Part shown: positions 45,831 to 56,195 of the stretch, piece by piece
How positions within the stretch are numbered: position 1 is the stretch's first letter
Layout: each line of letters begins with the position of its first letter
Origin: Cyrtodaria siliqua
Taxonomy: Eukaryota > Mollusca > Bivalvia > Adapedonta > Hiatellidae
Assembly: GCA_037043455.1 (NCBI GenBank)
Contig: JAWPHD010000003.1
Coordinates: 558,001 to 622,000, forward strand
Reading direction: 5' to 3'
DNA length: 64,000 nt
Translations under genes and position numbers: made by a program
Notes under the pieces: model-generated
Database searches by the model: none
What the model was told of the DNA's origin: nothing
Seen by the model: the letters and a program-made list of their open reading frames with translations, nothing else

Positions 45831-46254
45831 TATATTTTATAGAATTGTTAACGACTGCTGTATAGTAAATACATACAACCAAATTATTCTGCTTACAATG
45901 AATGAAATCTTGCAAAAACATTTGATATATTAAATAAAACATTAGTAATAGATAATGCGTTTAAATAGTCCTGTACTGTTACATGTGTACGAAACAATCT
46001 ATATTTTAAAATGATAATGCATAATAAAATTAAATGTCAACTGAGCTTAGATTTGTTTTTCTGACTTCGTTTGTTTATTTCTGAACCAACCATAATATTT
46101 GTGCTATACTCCACATTGTAACAGTAGCGCCCTTGCTTGACGTTCATGCCCCGTGTTGGTTACCGGGTACAGTTTCTGTCGTACTCATTAACGGTCTTCA
46201 TCGTATCCTGTGTGTGTAAACTTGGGAACTTGACTCCATCGCACAGCAAGTGCC
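45831..46254. other. Unassigned sequence
   Basis: AT-rich, no recognised feature. Confidence 0.4.
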
Positions 46255-46690
46255 TTTTTTGCCTCTGACGGTTCCAAGGCGGTTGACAATAGGGCTACCG
46301 CCTTGGAACGGCCAGTGGCAACAAAGGTCACTGGGAGTTTAAATCGGTTCTAGGGTGCACCAAAGCTCACACTTACCTTACTGTCATCCCATTAAAACAG
46401 GACAGTGTAAATAAAGAAAGCCCAGCCATGATCTAATCTCTAACCAACAAGGCAGCATCAATAGACAATATAAGTAAAACACAAATATGCTCGTGTAAAT
46501 ATAATACAAAACAAAATAGCCTAGAAAGCCACAATGAAGGTACTCAATGACTTGGCAGAAGCCAGAGCAACAAGAGAATAAACCATAAAGGGCACGACAG
46601 GAAAGATCATAGACAAACATCAACGCCACCGTCCCAATGGGCTTTAGGTAGGTGTCATCATAGCGTCCACAGAAGTTCTACGACAAGTGT
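46255..46690 (-). mobile_element. RT element 3' part, reversed
   Basis: Minus-strand frame 46384-46629 reproduces the tail-region reading seen in copies A and C (CSGFCQVIEYLHC, YIYTSIFVFYLYCL). The antisense GACCGTTCCAAGGCGG block occurs twice in opposite orientation near 46268 and 46299, so the fragment carries a small inverted duplication around GTTGACAATAGGGCTACC. The frame is untranslated tail, not protein. Confidence 0.75.
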
Positions 46691-46922
46691 TCATATTTTA
46701 TCTTGACGTAAATGGAGGATGAACATGGCATGTTCATTTCTGTTGGCCGCCATGTTGTCATACCTTATGTTATTGCACCGTAAAATCCAATTCAATATAA
46801 TTTACTTTCAGTGTATAAAGAGTATATAAAGACCAGTATAAAGAGACTGGGTGGGGTATCATGTCATTTGTATACGGCGAGGTATTTCAGTCACGGTTAA
46901 GTATCGAGCGCATTGCTACGAG
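46691..46922. other. Unassigned sequence
   Basis: No feature recognised. Confidence 0.4.
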
Positions 46923-47545
46923 TATAAAAGAGAGTATAATAAAGGACCTTTGGAAACAGCCGAGCACGACACATACGAAAGATTGCAGTCTCGGTTTGAT
47001 TGAGACTGTTCATGAGCGGTAGTGAAATATGCTAGCTACCGCTCACGCCCTCTAGCCCCGGGTTGAGCAGAACTCAATATTCATAAAATCAATAATACAC
47101 AATGTTAACCATCCCGAAGATGGCACGCATACGGCGGTGGACAAGGAGTTAATTGCTTCCCCGTGTCGTACGGCGTATGGTCCCAGTATCTTATAAAATT
47201 AAATGCCCCGAAGAGCGAAATAAACATAATGGAATTTAGTTGGGAGCAGCGGTTATGAAGCCTGCGTATCACAAGTAACAGCCAAAAGACTAAATTAAAA
47301 AGCAGACAACATTATCCTATAAGTGGTTAAACAATACCCAGAGCCTTTTATCGGCCGGAGTAGTGGAACCACCGAATCAAAAATTAAGTAAGAAAACAAA
47401 AGAAATTGAAAATGTACCACCGATAACTAAATATAAGTATCGGGCTCAGCGATCTCCAAAGATCGAATGAATAACAGTACTGATTGCAAGCGCGGGAAGA
47501 CGTTTTACTGCCGCCACAATGCATAAGCAACGCCACTGTGCTATA
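46923..47545 (+). repeat. Repeat R1, copy a
   Basis: About 620 bp, unclassified. It starts TATAAAAGAGAGTATAATAA and GGACCTTTGG. Two strong hairpins follow: CAGTCTC (46986-46992) with GAGACTG (47002-47008), and GAGCGGTAG (47014-47022) with CTACCGCTC (47036-47044), then TTGAG-CAGAA-CTCAA. Further on come TACGGCGTATGGTCCCAGTA, AGCGAAATAAACATAATGG, GTAGTGGAACCACCGAAT and CGATCTCCAAAGATCG. A second TATAAAAAATAGTATAATAA and TGGACCTTT at 47542 repeats the start, so R1 may occur in tandem. No coding frame. Retroelement UTR or non-autonomous element are both possible. Confidence 0.75.
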
Positions 47546-47571
47546 AAAAATAGTATAATAATGGACCTTTC

Positions 47572-48002
47572 TTAATAAACCGTCGTGGTACGACTACATC
47601 ATTGTTAAAAGCGACGTCAAGCCCAATAAAAACCTACTTGACTAATGACATTTTATTTAAAAACATCGACAAGAGTCAACACTTCCCTTAGTAATTTGTT
47701 AACTCCAAGAAGGAACGTATTCATCGACTTTTCTCAATTGTAATTTACGTCGCTTAGGGAGACAATAAAAGTAACGTACCACAATTACATTTTATCTTCT
47801 TTCCTCTTAGATTAATCTCTTAATACTTAATGTTATAATGCTTTGTACTGATCAGCATTAAAGTATATGAAACATTGTAGTTGGTATTGTAATTACTTAA
47901 GGGATGAATACACTTAATATGTAATAGATCGGTAAACGAACTGCATTTAGTAAGGTAATTATGTAGTGGATGGTAAACAAATTGCTTCTAGGTAAGTAAT
48001 TA
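47572..48002. other. Unassigned spacer between inverted R1 copies
   Basis: AT-rich, no feature recognised. Confidence 0.4.
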
Positions 48003-48137
48003 TCTGGGACTATTGTCAACCCCTTTATGTTTATGGTGTCATATCCTTAACTCTTACTTATCCTTGTATTGTTGTTTGTTTCCATGCATGTTTTTGTTTG
48101 AATGTGGTCCTTGAATACTACATTGCCTGTTCGACTT
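48003..48137 (+). mobile_element. RT element 3' tail
   Basis: GGGACTATTGTCAACCC, TGTTTGTTTCCATGCATG, GTGGTCCTTGAATACTACAT and TGCCTGTTCGACTT. It runs directly into the reversed R1 copy b. Confidence 0.75.
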
Positions 48138-48708
48138 CATTCATTCGATATCTTTGGAAATCGCTGAGCCCGATACTTATATTTAGTGATCGGTGGTAAA
48201 TTTTCAATTTCTTTTGTTTTCTTACTTAATTTTCGATTCGGTGGTTCCACTACTCCGACCGATAAAAGGCTCTGGGTATTGTTTAACCACTCATAGGATA
48301 TGTTGTCTGCTTTTTAATTTAGTCTTTTGGCTGTTACTTGTGATACGCAGGCTTCATAACCGCTGCTCCCAACTAAATTCCTTTTTGTTTATTTCGCTCA
48401 CTCTTCGGGACATACAATTTTATATGTTCCTTGGACTATACGCCGCTGGATATAGGAGAAGAAATAAACATACAAATATTGATATATCCACCGCAATATG
48501 CTTGCCATCTTCGGGATGGTTAAAATTCTGTACTGTTGATTTTGATGAATATTGAGTTCTGCTCAACCCGGGGCTAGATGGCGTGGGCGGTAGCTAACAT
48601 ATTTCACTACCGCTCATGAACAGTCTCAATCAAACCTAGACTGCAATATTTTGTATGTGTCGTGCTCGCCGTTTCCAAAGGTCCATTATCATACTCTTTT
48701 GTAACCTC
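48138..48708 (-). repeat. Repeat R1, copy b (reversed)
   Basis: Inverted relative to copy a; the pair spans 46.9-48.7 kb with a ~0.6-kb spacer. All R1 blocks are present: GCGGTAGC...CTACCGC, GTCTCAATCAAACC, GTGTCGTGCTCG and GGTCCATTATCATACTCTTT. The part matching TACGGCGTATGGTCC is eroded. The plus-strand frame at 48193-48555 is a chance reading. Confidence 0.75.
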
Positions 48709-48879
48709 TACATTATTTGGATTTAGAAAGCATTTAAGTTAAAGCTGCAAATCTTGGTTTGCTAGTTGGGTTTCAACTCATGTAAATATGATCTTGATGA
48801 ATCTAGTTGGGCTTCAACTTTCATATTGGTTGCAGACTGTCACATGCAGACTGTCACAACACATCCTTATTGTAGAGTC

Positions 48880-49470
48880 ACAATGTTTTAATAGAGACAT
48901 CGTGGACAAGAATGACCCAAATTGGAGTCTGGACCAAAATAATTTGTGATTGTTTAATGTTCAAAGGTGATGGGGCTGATTGGGCTAAGAAGTGTGCCCA
49001 TATACGATATTACCAACATTAGAGAAGATAACAATTACCTTGGATAACAATTACCCAAATTAGAGTCTGGACAATAATAATTTCACAATTGTATACTATT
49101 TCAAGCGGGATACCTCTAGAATTACGGAGGTGATGGGGCTAAGTATCGAACTTGGATGAGCAATTGGACCCATATACAGTTTCAACAAGTTTGGAGAAGA
49201 TCGGATACATTTCTTCAAGTTAGAGTCCGAATAACTTTCATTCCATGAATATTTACTATTCCAAGGGTATAACTCTGGCATTATTGAGGCGCGGTGGAGC
49301 TGATTCTCGAACTTGGATGAGACATTTTCCTATGTACCATTTGACCAAGTTTGGAGATGATTACATGAGTTAGATTCCGGACAACAATTTCGGGACGTAT
49401 AGACGGAAGCGCGCACGGACGAATGGACAGTGGTACAGGATCAATTACCAAGTTATAGGCCGAACATAAA
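48880..49470 (+). repeat. Repeat Y, three tandem units of ~150-165 bp
   Basis: Units contain 'AATTACGGAGGTGATGGGGC', CGAACTTGGATGAG, CCATATACAGTTTCAACAAG, TTTGGAGAAGATCGG and GTTAGAGTCCG. Unit positions are roughly 48900, 49090 and 49250. The end reads GACGTATAGACGGAAGCGCG. A short piece also lies at 49661-49700 after R1 copy c and another at 54520-54600. I recall this as a frequent dispersed repeat in molluscs, not verified. Confidence 0.65.
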
Positions 49471-49482
49471 TAATTCCAAAAA

Positions 49483-49660
49483 AAGAGTATGATAATGGAC
49501 CTTTGGAAACGGCCGAGCGCGACACATACGAAATATTGCAGTCTCGGTTTGATTGATACTGTTCATGGGTGGTAGTGAAATATGCTAGCTACCGCTCACG
49601 CCCTCTAGCCCCGGGTTGAGCAGAACTCAATATTAATAAAATCAACAGCACAAAATTTTA
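49483..49660 (+). repeat. Repeat R1, copy c (first ~180 bp)
   Basis: AGAGTATGATAATGGACC through the two hairpins and TTGAGCAGAACTCAA to CACAAAATTTTAACC. It appears inserted in repeat Y, since Y-type text (CAAGTTTGG) resumes at 49664. Confidence 0.75.
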
Positions 49661-52121
49661 ACCAAGTTTGGATAAGATTGAATAACGGTTACCTCATTTT
49701 CTGTCCGTGCAACATTAATTTCGTGAATTGTTACTACTCGACTTGCATACCTATGCAATTGCTGATGCGATGTGGTGGATTATCATTCTTAGCCGAGACA
49801 TTGTGTCAATATATAATTTGACCAACTTCCCTATATTTCTTGAACATATCGGCACTCCACTTCTCGAAACAATGCAACGATGTAAACTTCGCAAAGCTGA
49901 TTGGGATACGTTTCAATCTCTTTGCGAGGAACAATTTAAGCCTTCCGTTTTCGAGGAAACTCTTTTTATCAAAACCCTTCATGATATAGCTGATCAAACT
50001 ATCCAAAACCCTCGGCAAATCCAAAACGCCCACATAAACCATGGTATGATGATGACTGCAAAAAAGCAGTCAAAGAACGTAAAGCTGCATTGAATGCTTT
50101 TAACTTGCGGCCAACTCAAAATAATTTAGATACATTTAGATGTTTTCGTGCGATAGCCCGTCGTACTATTAAGGATAACAAGAGGAAATCTTGGAGATCT
50201 TATGTCTCTAGGCTGAACTCTCGCTCATCTCTTAAGAAGACGTGGGACATGGTCCGGAAAATAAACGGTAAAGGTAATTCTAGTTGTGTAAATCATCTTC
50301 AAACTGATAATGAAGATTTTACATCTGTCAAAGCTATTACAAACACGTTGGTAGAAACTTTTTCTAAAAACTCTTCTTCTGAGATTTGTCAACCAAATTT
50401 TCTAAAAAATAAAAAATAAGAAACTAAAAGAACAGAAAAAGCTGAATTTCAAGTTGAAAAAATTGGAGAAATACAATAACTGATCACTCTCAAAGAACTT
50501 CGAAAATCCCTCACAAAGGCTCTTAATACATCAGCTGGTCTTGATGATATCCATTATCAATTATGAAAACATCTACCTGAAACCTGTCTCTCTACCCTGC
50601 TGATATATTTAATAAGGTATGGGTGACGATCGTTTTTCCAGTCCCCAAACCTGGAAATGATCATAAGGACCCAATATATTATCACCCAATTGCTTTAACG
50701 AGTTATTTATGTAAAACCATGGAACGAATGATTAATGAGAGACTCGTTTGGTACCTGGAGTCCAACAAGCTAATAACAAAGTATCAAAGTGGATTCCGGC
50801 GCCAACGAGGCACAACAGACAATCTCATTCGATTTGAGTCATTTATTCGTGAAGCTTTCGTAAAGAAAGAACATCTAGTCGCTGTCTTTTTTGACATGGA
50901 GAAAGCTTGTGATACTGCATGGAAGTACGGTATCATGAATGATCTTTATGACCAGGGTCTTAGTGGCAGATTACAAATGATTATAGAGAATTTCTTAGAT
51001 GACGGAAAGTATGTGTGGGTATGCCACAGGGCAGCATTCTCTCTGTCACCCTTTTTAACATAAAAATTAACAATATAGTTCAGTGCATCAATCCTGGTGT
51101 GGATTGCTCTCTATATGTTCACGACTTTGTTATATGTTATCGTGCAAAAAGCATGCATGAGCACTATTGAGAGACAACTTCAACAATGTCTCAATAAACT
51201 TCAGACCTGGTCGGATAAAATAGTTTTAAATTTTCTAAATCTAAAACTAATTGGATGCACTTTTGTCAACTTCGTAAACATCATGAAGACCCTCATCTAA
51301 CATTGGATGGGTCACCAATACCAGTAGTGGATGAGACAATATTCCTTGGTCTTATTTTCGACCGTAAATTAACGTTTATACCACACCTTACATACTTGAA
51401 GGCCAAGTGCCTTAAAACACTTAATTTACTTAAAGTTTTTGCAAACACTAATTGGGGAGCTGATCGTAAAGTACTTTTGCAACTTTATAGATCTCTTATC
51501 AGACCCAAGCTGGAGCACGGCTCAATAGTATATGGATCGACTCGCAAGTCATACTTGCAGATGTTCTATCCTATACATAATCAAGGATTACGACTCCCTT
51601 CATTATGCCATTAAATCACAATCTAACCCTTCAAACCCAACTTCCGATACTGTTTTTAATCCTAGTTATGACCTTTTTTTGATCGGAAAGTGAAGGCCCT
51701 TCGACCATTTGATCTTCGTATTAAACCAAAATTAAGAGACATTGAAATCGACTTAAATTTGATTGCCAAGAACAAAGTACCACAAATTCTACCGTAGATT
51801 TTGCAAATATCAAAAAATAGTTTTGATCTTTGTAATAGTAACAAATCCAGTACAGACCCTACTGTCTTTCATAGCAAATTTAATGAAACTAAATCGAAAT
51901 ACAGTAACTTTCAACATATATACACAGATGGTTCTAAAGATGGAGATATTGTGGCTGCAGCAGCTGTTGATCATAAACACAGAATAAAGAGCCGTCAGCC
52001 TGACAAGGCCTCTACCTTTTATGCCGAGCATTAAACTTTATTCAGGAATCTGATGATTACCATTTTGTAATCATTTTTGATTTCCTTTCATCTTTTCAAG
52101 CCCTGGGTAATATGAAACATG

Positions 52122-52864
52122 GTAAAGAAATGTAAGATGATCGGACAGGGAAAGTAGCAATCAAGGAGGACTTAAGGAAAATCTGGATCAATGAATGTCA
52201 TACAATCCCTGTAGGATGTAAAATAACAATATTGATTGGATGTACGGTATGAAGCACAACCCAGTTTTGCTTCAAATTTTACAAAAGTACAATTATTGTA
52301 ACTGTGTGCCTAATTCAGGATGCCCAGTTTTGCCCACAGTCACAAAGTTATATTAAGGGGTTCGTCTGACGCTAACAACAATTAACCAATGAAAAGCGTC
52401 GTCTTATTCTATCGCGTGAAATAACAACTGAAGGCTGACATTTTTTGCCGAAAAACTGTGTTTCCTAAGGACAGAAAAATACTTAAATTATGTCGAACAT
52501 GGATAAGGTTAAATTAAAAGAGCGATTGACATCAATGGAACACTATAACAGGTAATGAATCGTGATATCGGATAACCGATATGTTTTACAACGAATGTAA
52601 TAATAGTGATCGAGTTTGTGTGTAAATGCACAGCATGTCACGTCTGCTAATTTCGGAATCTGTCCCAAATCAATTTTTATCGTAATATATGCTATTACAA
52701 CAGCATTTGCAGTTAATTTAAGTTATGAGAGTAACAACCGTTCGTCAACAACTTTAAATATTCATCAATATTAGGTAATTCTAAAAATAGTAACAACAAC
52801 AACAACAACATCAACAACGAATAAAGCACAGGGGCTTGTGGTCACAATCATTACATTATCTTAT
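52122..52864. mobile_element. Insertion 1 in the LINE RNase H region
   Basis: LINE reading runs SSFQALGNMKH up to about 52120 and resumes DNVIIFC...LPCHVEIRGND at about 52865. The insert begins with a reversed RT-family tail (GATCGGACAGGGAAAGTAGC, AATCAAGGAGG). The rest is a unique-looking ~690 bp with a CCAAT word (~52388), an exon-like frame (52490-52551) and a (CAA)n run at about 52793-52814. Confidence 0.65.
52490..52551 (+). other. Exon-like ATG frame with splice-donor consensus
   Basis: ATG at 52490 opens MSNMDKVKLKERLTSMEHYN, ending at AACAG|GTAATG: a good donor with the intron starting at 52552. Read through, the frame stops at once (TAA at 52553). CCAAT lies about 100 bp upstream and there is no TATA box. 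It resembles a short first coding exon of a host gene carried into the LINE with the insertion, but I do not recognise the protein, and 20 codons can arise by chance. Confidence 0.25.
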
Positions 52865-53125
52865 AGTTGATAATGTTATTATTTTCTGTTGACTTCCATG
52901 CCATGTAGAAATACGTGGTAATGATAGAGCTGATACTGATGCTAAAACAGCATTAGATTTACATATATATAATGCCAAATTACCTTATACTGATTTTAAA
53001 AGTTGTATTAACACATATATTCGTAACTCTTGGCAAGCCGATTGGGATTTGTCAGTGAACAATAAATTCCATTCAATTAAACCGTTACTCGGAGAATGGC
53101 GTTATTCTAGTAGAATGATATATAG

Positions 53126-53924
53126 GGTCCTATAGAAACCACAGCGTCCGAACGCAATGGCATCGTAGGTCCGCACTGTACTGCAAACAAGGACTAGAAA
53201 CTACAATGAAAGAGACAAAAAACAACAGAAAGGGTGGTGAAGACAGGGTTACCGACTTGGAACGGTCAGTAGGCAATAAGGCCTACTGGTTAGCTTGAAT
53301 CGATTTTATATGCGCACAATCCTCGCTATTATCCTGTCTTCAGCGCCCAAATAGACAAGACAGTGTAAACAAAACTACATCCCATCAAAAGGAATTCTCT
53401 AACAATAAACTCCACATCCAGAGAAACTAACTAAAGATACACATACAAAATAATAAACATCTCAGGATGTATCCAGAATCGTACTGAACAACCATAGTAG
53501 TTGCAGCTAAAGAAAAAAACAATCTAGGGTACGACCAGAAAACCCGAGGGACGAAAGCTCATGCACCCACCTCCCTTAGTTGGGGTTTCAGTAGGTACAA
53601 TCATAGAGTCCCAAGAGGTAGTCCAGTCATCGCACAAGTGAAACGTGAAGCGTAATGACTGACTGTAGAGGGGTCAATCACTAAACATGCAGTGCGCTGT
53701 AAAACCAACGGGTTATATCCTTTTCTGACGAACTTCCTGATTAAATTTGTAAAGCGGTCAGGAAACCCGTCAGACCCCTTTAACTTACGAAGTTTATAGA
53801 CCACATCTCCATAAAATGAAAGTTGTGATATGCCTAGTCGCAGAAGTGTTTTAACGTTGGTGTTGTACTTTTCCAGCAGGCCCTCGTTGCGGCGGTAGAA
53901 TTTAGAGAAAGATCTACGTAGACC
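53126..53924 (-). mobile_element. Insertion 2: RT element copy, reversed
   Basis: Minus-strand frame 53601-53927 reads RRSFSKFYRRNEGLLEKYN, VKTLLRLGISQLSFYGDVVY, LRKFV-type thumb residues, and LQRTACLVIDPSTVSHYAS. It is a different subfamily from copies A and C. Its 3' tail (antisense of GACCGTTCCAAG-type text near 53253, and GACAGTGTAAACAAAA) lies to the left. The LINE reading continues on both sides (EWRYSSRM before, RREIVLARC after), so it is a clean insertion. Confidence 0.8.
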
Positions 53925-54114
53925 CATTCGTCGAGAAATTGTTCTAGCCCGTTGCAGGACAGGGCATAAACGTTATACTCATTCACATTTAATGCAAGGT
54001 GAGCAATTACCAGAATGTATACCCTGCTTTGCACCGTTAATGGTCAAACACTTTTTGCTGGAATGGGTAGACTTCGATCCTATGCGTCAAAGGTACTACA
54101 CAGTTAATACTATG

Positions 54115-54470
54115 AAAGAGTTATTTGATACTATAGATATGAGTCTAGTTTTAGAATTTCTGAAAGAATTCAGACTATATAAATCATTATAATGTGTTCT
54201 TCATCTCTTATTTGTAAATAGTTTGATATTTACATTAATTTTTATTTACTACTTCATTTCTTCATCTTTCATCAGTTTTTTTTTTAAAGAGTTATTTGAT
54301 ACTATAGATGTTAGTCTTGTTTTAAAATTCCTGAAAGAATGCAGAATATATAAATCATTATAATGTGTTCTTCATCCCTTATTTGTAAATAGTTTTATAT
54401 ATATATATTTACATTAATTTTTAATTACTACTTACTACTTCATTTCTTCATCTTCCTTCAGTTTTTGTGC
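54115..54470 (+). repeat. Tandem duplication of the LINE 3' terminus
   Basis: AGAGTTATTTGATACTATAG, TGAAAGAAT, TATAAATCATTATAATGTGT and TTCATTTCTTCATCTT occur at 54117-54275 and again at 54291-54465. The last ~165 bp of the element, covering the end of the coding frame and the UTR, is present twice. The final end is marked by (CATT)n at about 54502-54515. Confidence 0.85.
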
Positions 54471-54714
54471 TTAATATGACCTATTTATGTAAAACACCAT
54501 TCATTCATTCATTTGACCGAGTTTGGAGACGATTGAATAACAATTACCGTAGGAACTATCTGAATGAAGTGCTCCTCTAGCTACTACTGTCGTTTACTTA
54601 ACATTGGATTTAGTCATTACCTTGGGTGATCAGAGTGGCTCTTACTCTCTGAAATGCTCTAACAATGCATAACGTGTCTGAGCTCTCTAAAAATAAAGTG
54701 CTTTATTATTGCTC

Positions 54715-55295
54715 TAAAAATGAGTATGATATTGGACCTTTGGAAACGGCCGAAAACGACACATACGAAATATTGCAGCCTCGGTTTGATTGAGACTGTT
54801 CATGCGTGGTAGTGAAATATGCTAGCTACCGCCCACGCCCTATAGCCCCGGGTTGAGCAGAACTCAATATTCATAAAAACAATAGTACAAAATTTTAACC
54901 ATCCTAAAGGTGGCATGCATATGGCGGTGGACATGTAACGCATATCCATGTCGTACGGCGTATGGTCCCAGTATCTAATAAAATTAAATGCCCCGAAGAG
55001 CGAAATAAACATAATGGAATTTAGTTGGGAGCAGCGCTTATGAAGCCTGCATATCACAAGTAATAGTCAAAAGACTAAATTAAAAAGCAGACAACATATC
55101 CTAGTGGTTAAACAATACCCAAAGCCTTTAATCGGTCGGAGTAGTGGAAGTAGTGGAACCACTGAATTGAAAATTAAGTAAACAAAACACAAAAATAAAT
55201 GAAAAAGTACCACCGATAATTAAATATAAGTATCGGGCTCAGCGATCTCCAAAGATCGAATGAATAACAGTACTGATTGGAAGCGCGGGGTGTTA
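54715..55295 (+). repeat. Repeat R1, copy d
   Basis: Near full-length: GAGTATGATATTGGACC, both hairpins (CAGCCTCGG...GAGACTG has one mismatch; the second stem is disturbed by CGTGGTAG), TTGAGCAGAACTCAA, TACGGCGTATGGTCCCAG, GGAGTAGTGGAAGTAGTGG (a small duplication) and CGATCTCCAAAGATCG, ending near GATTGGAAGCGCGGG. The minus-strand frame 54800-55057 is not a gene. Confidence 0.75.
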
Positions 55296-56071
55296 ATACT
55301 AAAGTATGCTTTGGGATAGATTCATTTAGCCCCACGAGTAGACAGTAGAATTACCTAAGGGACTGCTGAAAGAACATGAAGACACATGACAAAATACATT
55401 AACAAAAGTGTTATCAATAAATGCCATCAGAGAATGGAAAAATAACGCGAGCTTAACAACAGTATTCGTTGTCCTATCGATTATGAGAAAGGCAACTTAC
55501 CAACTATTAAGCACTTCTGTTACATAAGACAGCACGCATACACATCTAACAAACTGTCTTTCATGTCGAATGAAGCGAAAACCTTGCCACCTGTCATTCT
55601 AATGCTACTGTTATGTAACGCGTTTCTCCATTGTCTTAGACCTCATAGTTGCGACCATAAAACGCACGATTTACCTATTTACCGTCTGAAAAGTACGTGA
55701 CGTCACAATACGTTGTAACAAGCGACATCATTGGAAGACGTCAACAAAATGCATAACTATGAGTTTGAGTTTTCATAGAAAAAAAAAGTGTGTATGTATA
55801 CTTTTACTTTATATTTTTGGCATTTAAATAGAAAAGCATTAGAACTGAGATAACCCTGCTAAGAGTTTCAATCTGGGAAGGTATGTGTTTGGTTTTACGG
55901 TCTGAAATTACGTTTCCCGGCTCCGTACCGCGTCGCCTTAAAACGAAATTTTAGACCATAAAACCACTAACATAGCGTCATAGATTGAAAATCTTAGCAT
56001 GGATATCTCATAAGTGATACATTGTACACGTAGTTTCATTTTCCGTAATTAATACATACTGAAAAGATGAT
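55296..56071. other. Unassigned; one inverted pair
   Basis: GGTTTTACGGTCTGAAATTA at about 55891 pairs imperfectly with the complement of TTTTAGACCATAAAACCAC ending at about 55967: ~28-bp arms with a short CpG-containing centre. ACGTGACGTCAC lies at about 55695. Otherwise nothing recognised. Confidence 0.45.
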
Positions 56072-56195
56072 CCCTTCGAAGCAACAAATACAAACAAGAG
56101 AGAAAAGTAGCAGACTCGGTTGTATTGAGTCTGTTCATGAGAGGTAATTATAAGATGCAACACCTCTTACTCCTTTTAGCACCGGCTTAAGCGAT
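56072..56195 (+). repeat. R1prime repeat, copy b
   Basis: CAGACTC (56111-56117) pairs with GAGTCTG (56127-56133) around the 9-nt loop GGTTGTATT. Linker TTCAT follows, then GAGAGGT (56139-56145) pairing with ACCTCTT (56162-56168). Same plan as R1 with different stem bases. Flanking text (GATGATCCCTTCGAAGCAAC) is shared with 43596-43712 but not with R1. Confidence 0.75.

Larger units (their letters stand above)
49845..54505 (+). mobile_element. I/Jockey-type LINE with RNase H, twice interrupted
   Basis: A 5'-truncated, dead non-LTR retrotransposon. In order: the linker (KADWDTFQSLCEEQ; KSWRSYVSRLNSRSSLKKTW, 50090-50419), RT palm (VFPVPKPGND; HPIALTSYLCKTMERM; QSGFRRQRGTTDNL; motif A VAVFFDMEKACDTAW, 50623-51063), motif C where YVDD has become YVHD (51114-51125), GLIFDRKL and LYRSLIRPKLEHGSIVYGS (51255-51614), RNase H starting YTDGSKDG (~51921). 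The RNase H domain and C-terminal part resume after insertions at 52122-52864 and 53126-53924: HVEIRGNDRADTDAK (~52900), then VLARCRTGHKRYTHSHL and YTVNTMKELFDTID (to 54192). Several frameshifts and stops. RNase H places it in the I group. Confidence 0.85.

Noticed and set aside
46384..46629. 81-codon minus-strand protein rich in aromatic residues
   Set aside because: The same reading recurs in the 3' tails of RT copies A and C downstream of the RT stop, so it is untranslated repeat.
46986..47044. Hammerhead ribozyme in R1
   Set aside because: TTCATGA and GTGAAA are present, but the CTGANGA - stem - GAAA order is not met, so I call only a conserved two-hairpin module.
48193..48555. 120-codon frame in R1 copy b
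   Set aside because: It is the antisense of R1, and other R1 copies do not keep the frame.
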